DNA from: an uncultured Prevotella sp. | GTDB taxonomy: Bacteria > Bacteroidota > Bacteroidia > Bacteroidales > Bacteroidaceae | Assembly: GCA_900540885.1 (NCBI GenBank) | Contig: UQHJ01000057.1 | Location: 1-14,278 of the forward strand | Direction: 5' to 3' | DNA length: 14,278 nucleotides | Shown: piece after piece, positions 12,061-14,278 of the stretch | Layout of the letters: each line of letters begins with the position of its first letter | How positions within the stretch are numbered: the first letter of the stretch is position 1 | Translations under genes and position numbers: made by a program | The notes under the pieces: model-generated | What the model saw: only the letters and a program-made list of their open reading frames with translations | Database searches by the model: none | What the model was told of the DNA's origin: nothing

Positions 12061-13395
12061 ATGAACGCATTAGAAACAGTAGAACGCCTAAAGCAGCGTT
12101 TCCCTAACGAACCAGAGTACATTCAAGCCGTAAGCCAAGTGCTTGGCACCATTGAAGAGGAGTACAATCGTCACCCTGAGTTTGAACAAGCCAACCTCAT
12201 CGAACGCTTGTGTATTCCAGATCGCATCATCACTTTCCGTGTAACTTGGGTGGACGATAAGGGACGCGTACAGGTGAATATGGGCTATCGTGTACAACAC
12301 AACAACGCCATTGGCCCGTACAAAGGCGGTATTCGTTTCCATGCCAGCGTAACTTCCTCCGTTCTGAAGTTCTTAGCTTTTGAGCAGACCTTTAAGAATG
12401 CGTTGACCACCTTACCTATGGGTGGTGCAAAGGGGGGGGCTGATTTCAACCCCCATGGTAAGAGCGATGCTGAAGTAATGCGTTTCTGCCAAGCTTTCAT
12501 GAATGAACTTTATCGCCACATTGGTCCTGATGAGGACGTTCCCGCAGGCGATATAGGCGTTGGTGGTCGTGAAGTAGGCTATATGTTTGGTCAATACAAG
12601 AAGTTGACCCACCAATTTGTTGGTGTTTTGACAGGCAAAGGCTTACAGTTTGGCGGTTCGTTGATTCGCCCTGAAGCTACAGGCTATGGTAATGTGTACT
12701 TCTTAGAGAGTATGTTGGCCACTCGTGGCATCGAATTGGCTGGCAAGCGCGTCTTAGTGAGCGGTTCGGGCAATGTTGCTCAGTATACGGTAGAGAAGTT
12801 GATTGAATTGGGGGCTGTGCCTGTTACCTTGTCCGACTCTAATGGTTACATTTACGATCCCGATGGTATTGATGCCGAAAAGTTAGCTTTCGTAATGGAG
12901 TTGAAGAACGAGAAGCGTGGTCGCATCAAGGAATATGCTGATAAGTATGGTGTGAAGTATGTAGAAGGTGCACGTCCTTGGGGCGAAAAGGCTGACATCG
13001 CTTTACCCTCAGCTACACAGGACGAAATAGAAGAGGCTGATGCACGTCAACTTGTGGCGAATGGCGTGATAGCTGTTAGCGAGGGTGCCAATATGCCTTC
13101 AACGCCTGAGGCTATCAAGATATTCCAAGAAGCAGGTTTGCTTTACGCTCCTGGCAAGGCTGCCAATGCGGGCGGTGTAGCCGTTTCGGGTTTGGAAATG
13201 AGCCAGAACTCAGAGCGCTTGAGCTGGACACGCGAACAGGTGGACGAACGCTTGAAGATGATCATGAACGACATTCACCAGAACTGCGTAAAGTATGGCA
13301 CGCAGCCTGATGGTTACATCAACTATGTGCGTGGTGCTAACGTGGCAGGCTTCTTGAAGGTGGCCAAGGCTATGATGGCACAAGGCATTGTATAA
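12061..13395 (+). CDS. gdhA: NADP-type glutamate dehydrogenase
   Basis: This 444-residue enzyme interconverts glutamate with 2-oxoglutarate and ammonium, and in this phylum is a main route of ammonium assimilation. The sequence follows the hexameric, NADP-preferring family closely. The substrate-binding region is GPYKGGIRFH (85-94, K88), K112 follows in FEQTFKNAL, the catalytic lysine is K124 in MGGAKGGADF, and the catalytic aspartate is D164 in VPAGDIGVGGRE. TGKGLQFGGSLIRPEATGYG (191-210) is the family hallmark linking the two domains, and the nucleotide fold begins at VLVSGSGNVAQY (231-242). Length is normal, with no signal peptide. It begins at the ATG at 12061, is divergent from padR, and is followed by a strong intrinsic terminator, so it is probably transcribed alone. 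Confidence 0.97.
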   Translation: MNALETVERLKQRFPNEPEYIQAVSQVLGTIEEEYNRHPEFEQANLIERLCIPDRIITFRVTWVDDKGRVQVNMGYRVQHNNAIGPYKGGIRFHASVTSSVLKFLAFEQTFKNALTTLPMGGAKGGADFNPHGKSDAEVMRFCQAFMNELYRHIGPDEDVPAGDIGVGGREVGYMFGQYKKLTHQFVGVLTGKGLQFGGSLIRPEATGYGNVYFLESMLATRGIELAGKRVLVSGSGNVAQYTVEKLIELGAVPVTLSDSNGYIYDPDGIDAEKLAFVMELKNEKRGRIKEYADKYGVKYVEGARPWGEKADIALPSATQDEIEEADARQLVANGVIAVSEGANMPSTPEAIKIFQEAGLLYAPGKAANAGGVAVSGLEMSQNSERLSWTREQVDERLKMIMNDIHQNCVKYGTQPDGYINYVRGANVAGFLKVAKAMMAQGIV

Positions 13396-13432
13396 GCTCT
13401 GTTATACTGTAAAGGATTAAATATGATTGATA

Positions 13433-13473
13433 AAAACGCGGTAGTGCGCAGTAATAGCGTGCTATCGCGTTTT
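13433..13473 (+). terminator. intrinsic terminator of gdhA
   Basis: A 17-bp stem (13433-13449 with 13457-13473, arm AAAACGCGGTAGTGCGC) pairs fully if three G-U pairs are allowed. It has a 7-base loop, and the T-run closing the stem is followed by GTTTG. It starts 38 bases after the gdhA stop and has standard intrinsic-terminator form. Confidence 0.75.
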
Positions 13474-13506
13474 GTTTGTATGGTAAGATTTGAAAAAGTT
13501 TATAGC

Positions 13507-13580
13507 TCATACAATTCAAGTTTTCTCTAAAAAAAGGATACTCATAATCCTTTTTTAGAGAAAACTTGAGTCATACAATT
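13507..13580. repeat. palindromic segment bounded by 10-bp direct repeats
   Basis: TCATACAATT occurs at 13507-13516 and again at 13571-13580. Between the copies, and reaching one base into the left copy, is an almost perfect inverted repeat: arms 13516-13539 and 13547-13569 with one bulged A. The centre (an A-run, GGAT, loop, ATCC, T-run) has the form of a bidirectional terminator. The arrangement resembles an inserted palindromic element with duplicated target, but may also be only a terminator. Confidence 0.6.
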
Positions 13581-13615
13581 GTACGCAAAGCTTGATTAGT
13601 AGAACTATACTGATA

Positions 13616-13693
13616 CGTACGAATAATGCCGCAAAGTCCTTCTACGCCCTTTCGCATATCTATGCTTTGAGAATAGAGATGGTAGATGTTATT
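13616..13693 (-). pseudogene. fragment of an IS66-type tnpB (Orf2)
   Basis: On the minus strand, about 26 codons read NIYHLYSQ, then the diagnostic DMRKGVEGLCGIIR. This is the N-terminal signature of the IS66-family Orf2/TnpB accessory protein, in which DMRKG.(D/E)GLCG is strongly conserved. The family protein is normally about 110-120 residues. Here the match breaks off after the arginine and the frame soon stops at 13571, next to the direct repeat. The expected ATG start is also missing. No TnpA, TnpC or terminal inverted repeats are visible, so this is a decayed remnant. Confidence 0.7.
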
Positions 13694-13939
13694 TTCGTTC
13701 CCGACGGCACCGATGTCTTTGACACGCTCTATATCGGCTGCGAGAAGTTCCCACAGCACGATTTATACTCAAATGCGATTGGTGGAGTGAGATAATTATG
13801 CAAAAGATGAATGAGATGATAAAAATGTTGTGTATTTGCGATAAGTATAATTAAATGTGACATTACTATATATTTTGAGAGTATCGTTTATTTTTATTTC
13901 TTCAGTTGTACATGTCCTGAAGATAAGATTCGGGAAGAT

Positions 13940-14257
13940 ATGAAAATGAAAGAAAGTGCTTTCCTAAGTTCAAATTCTGACTACCATATAGTTAAATCAT
14001 CTGTTTATATATACAAGGTAGGTGAAAATACAAACTTCTTGGCTAATGAAAAAATCCAAGAAATAGCTTCGAATTATGCCTTAAATAAAGGTGAAGCAAA
14101 TAGAAGTCGTCAAAAGGCAAATATGCAAAGAAATTCTACGACTTTTGACAACGACTTTAATCCTAATTGGTCAGAGATTGCAAGAAATGAAGATAATAAA
14201 GTATTGCTGTCCGGTAAAACACAAAAGAGCATAAAAATCCTCCCCGAAGCCCCGTAA
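13940..14257 (+). CDS. hypothetical protein, 105 residues, unrecognised
   Basis: I do not recognise this protein. It is hydrophilic, has no signal peptide or membrane segment, and is rich in Asn, Lys and Ser. The middle (about residues 40-65) could be helical; the rest shows no clear motif. It starts at the ATG at 13940, or at the ATG at 13946, which is better spaced from GGGAAG at 13933-13938. Its last residues (ILPEAP) are encoded by the left arm of a terminator-like hairpin. The coding sequence is clearly more AT-rich than its neighbours and lies beyond the IS66 remnant, which suggests accessory or acquired DNA. It may be a real small gene or the remnant of a larger one. Confidence 0.45.
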   Translation: MKMKESAFLSSNSDYHIVKSSVYIYKVGENTNFLANEKIQEIASNYALNKGEANRSRQKANMQRNSTTFDNDFNPNWSEIARNEDNKVLLSGKTQKSIKILPEAP

Positions 14258-14275
14258 AATAGGACTTTGGGGCTT
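14247..14275 (+). terminator. hairpin overlapping the end of the last gene
   Basis: The 7-bp stem AAGCCCC (14247-14253) pairs with GGGGCTT (14269-14275), followed by ATT at the window edge. The left arm encodes the last codons before the TAA of the 105-residue protein. The T-run, if any, lies outside the window. Confidence 0.5.
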
Positions 14276-14278
14276 ATT

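Larger units (their letters stand above)
13396..13939. other. AT-rich spacer with terminator, palindrome and transposase remnant
   Basis: No intact gene is present. In order the stretch holds the gdhA terminator, a hairpin bounded by direct repeats (13507-13580), a fragment of an IS66-type tnpB on the minus strand, and about 140 bases of featureless AT-rich DNA ahead of the last gene. The composition is more AT-rich than the rest of the window. Confidence 0.6.

Noticed and set aside
13592..13795. Plus-strand frame of 67 codons
   Set aside because: It is opposite the IS66 tnpB fragment and has no recognisable content; the minus strand carries the signal.

Overview
The window looks like chromosomal DNA from a Prevotella-type member of the Bacteroidota. 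The evidence is a secreted C10 (streptopain/interpain) protease with a Spi-type propeptide and a Bacteroidota C-terminal tail, a GH123-type glycosidase, a carboxynorspermidine synthase, a PadR/PspC pair, near-absence of Shine-Dalgarno sequences, and promoters of the form TTG/TTTG - 20 bp - TAnnTTTG. I see no rRNA, tRNA, CRISPR array or intact mobile element.

Layout. Positions 1-432 are non-coding and hold a nested tandem/inverted repeat and a strong hairpin. An HD-domain hydrolase follows on the minus strand (433-1053). A divergent spacer leads to two plus-strand genes, an M20 metallopeptidase (1355-2725) and an exported GH123-type protein (2827-4494). A long C/G-rich hairpin (4526-4590) separates these from a run of minus-strand genes. 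In transcription order, right to left, these are padR (11347-11694), a PspC-domain membrane protein (9608-11263), an acyl-ACP thioesterase (8720-9457), carboxynorspermidine synthase (7403-8596), the C10 protease (5360-7306), a DUF1934 small beta-barrel protein (4948-5358) and a three-helix membrane protein (4589-4873). Divergent from padR is gdhA (12061-13395, NADP-type glutamate dehydrogenase) with its own terminator. The right end (13396-14278) is AT-rich and looks accessory: a hairpin bounded by a 10-bp direct repeat, a fragment of an IS66-type tnpB, and a 105-residue protein I cannot identify.

How the genes work together. Most are ordinary housekeeping or hydrolytic functions. The real pairings are padR-pspC (regulator plus envelope-stress-type membrane protein, with a candidate operator over the padR promoter) and the C10 protease followed after one base by a leaderless DUF1934 protein. 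The second arrangement resembles staphopain/staphostatin operons, where a secreted cysteine protease is followed by a cytosolic lipocalin-like inhibitor. It is the best hypothesis for something undescribed here, but remains an inference.

The spacers are unusually structured: two hairpins with nearly the same arms, two tracts of an 8-bp repeat (TTGACGAG), one tract of a 9-bp repeat (TTTAATGAG), and several other long inverted repeats. Several long open frames begin at a TTG inside promoter or spacer DNA. I moved those starts to the next suitable ATG and say so in each entry.
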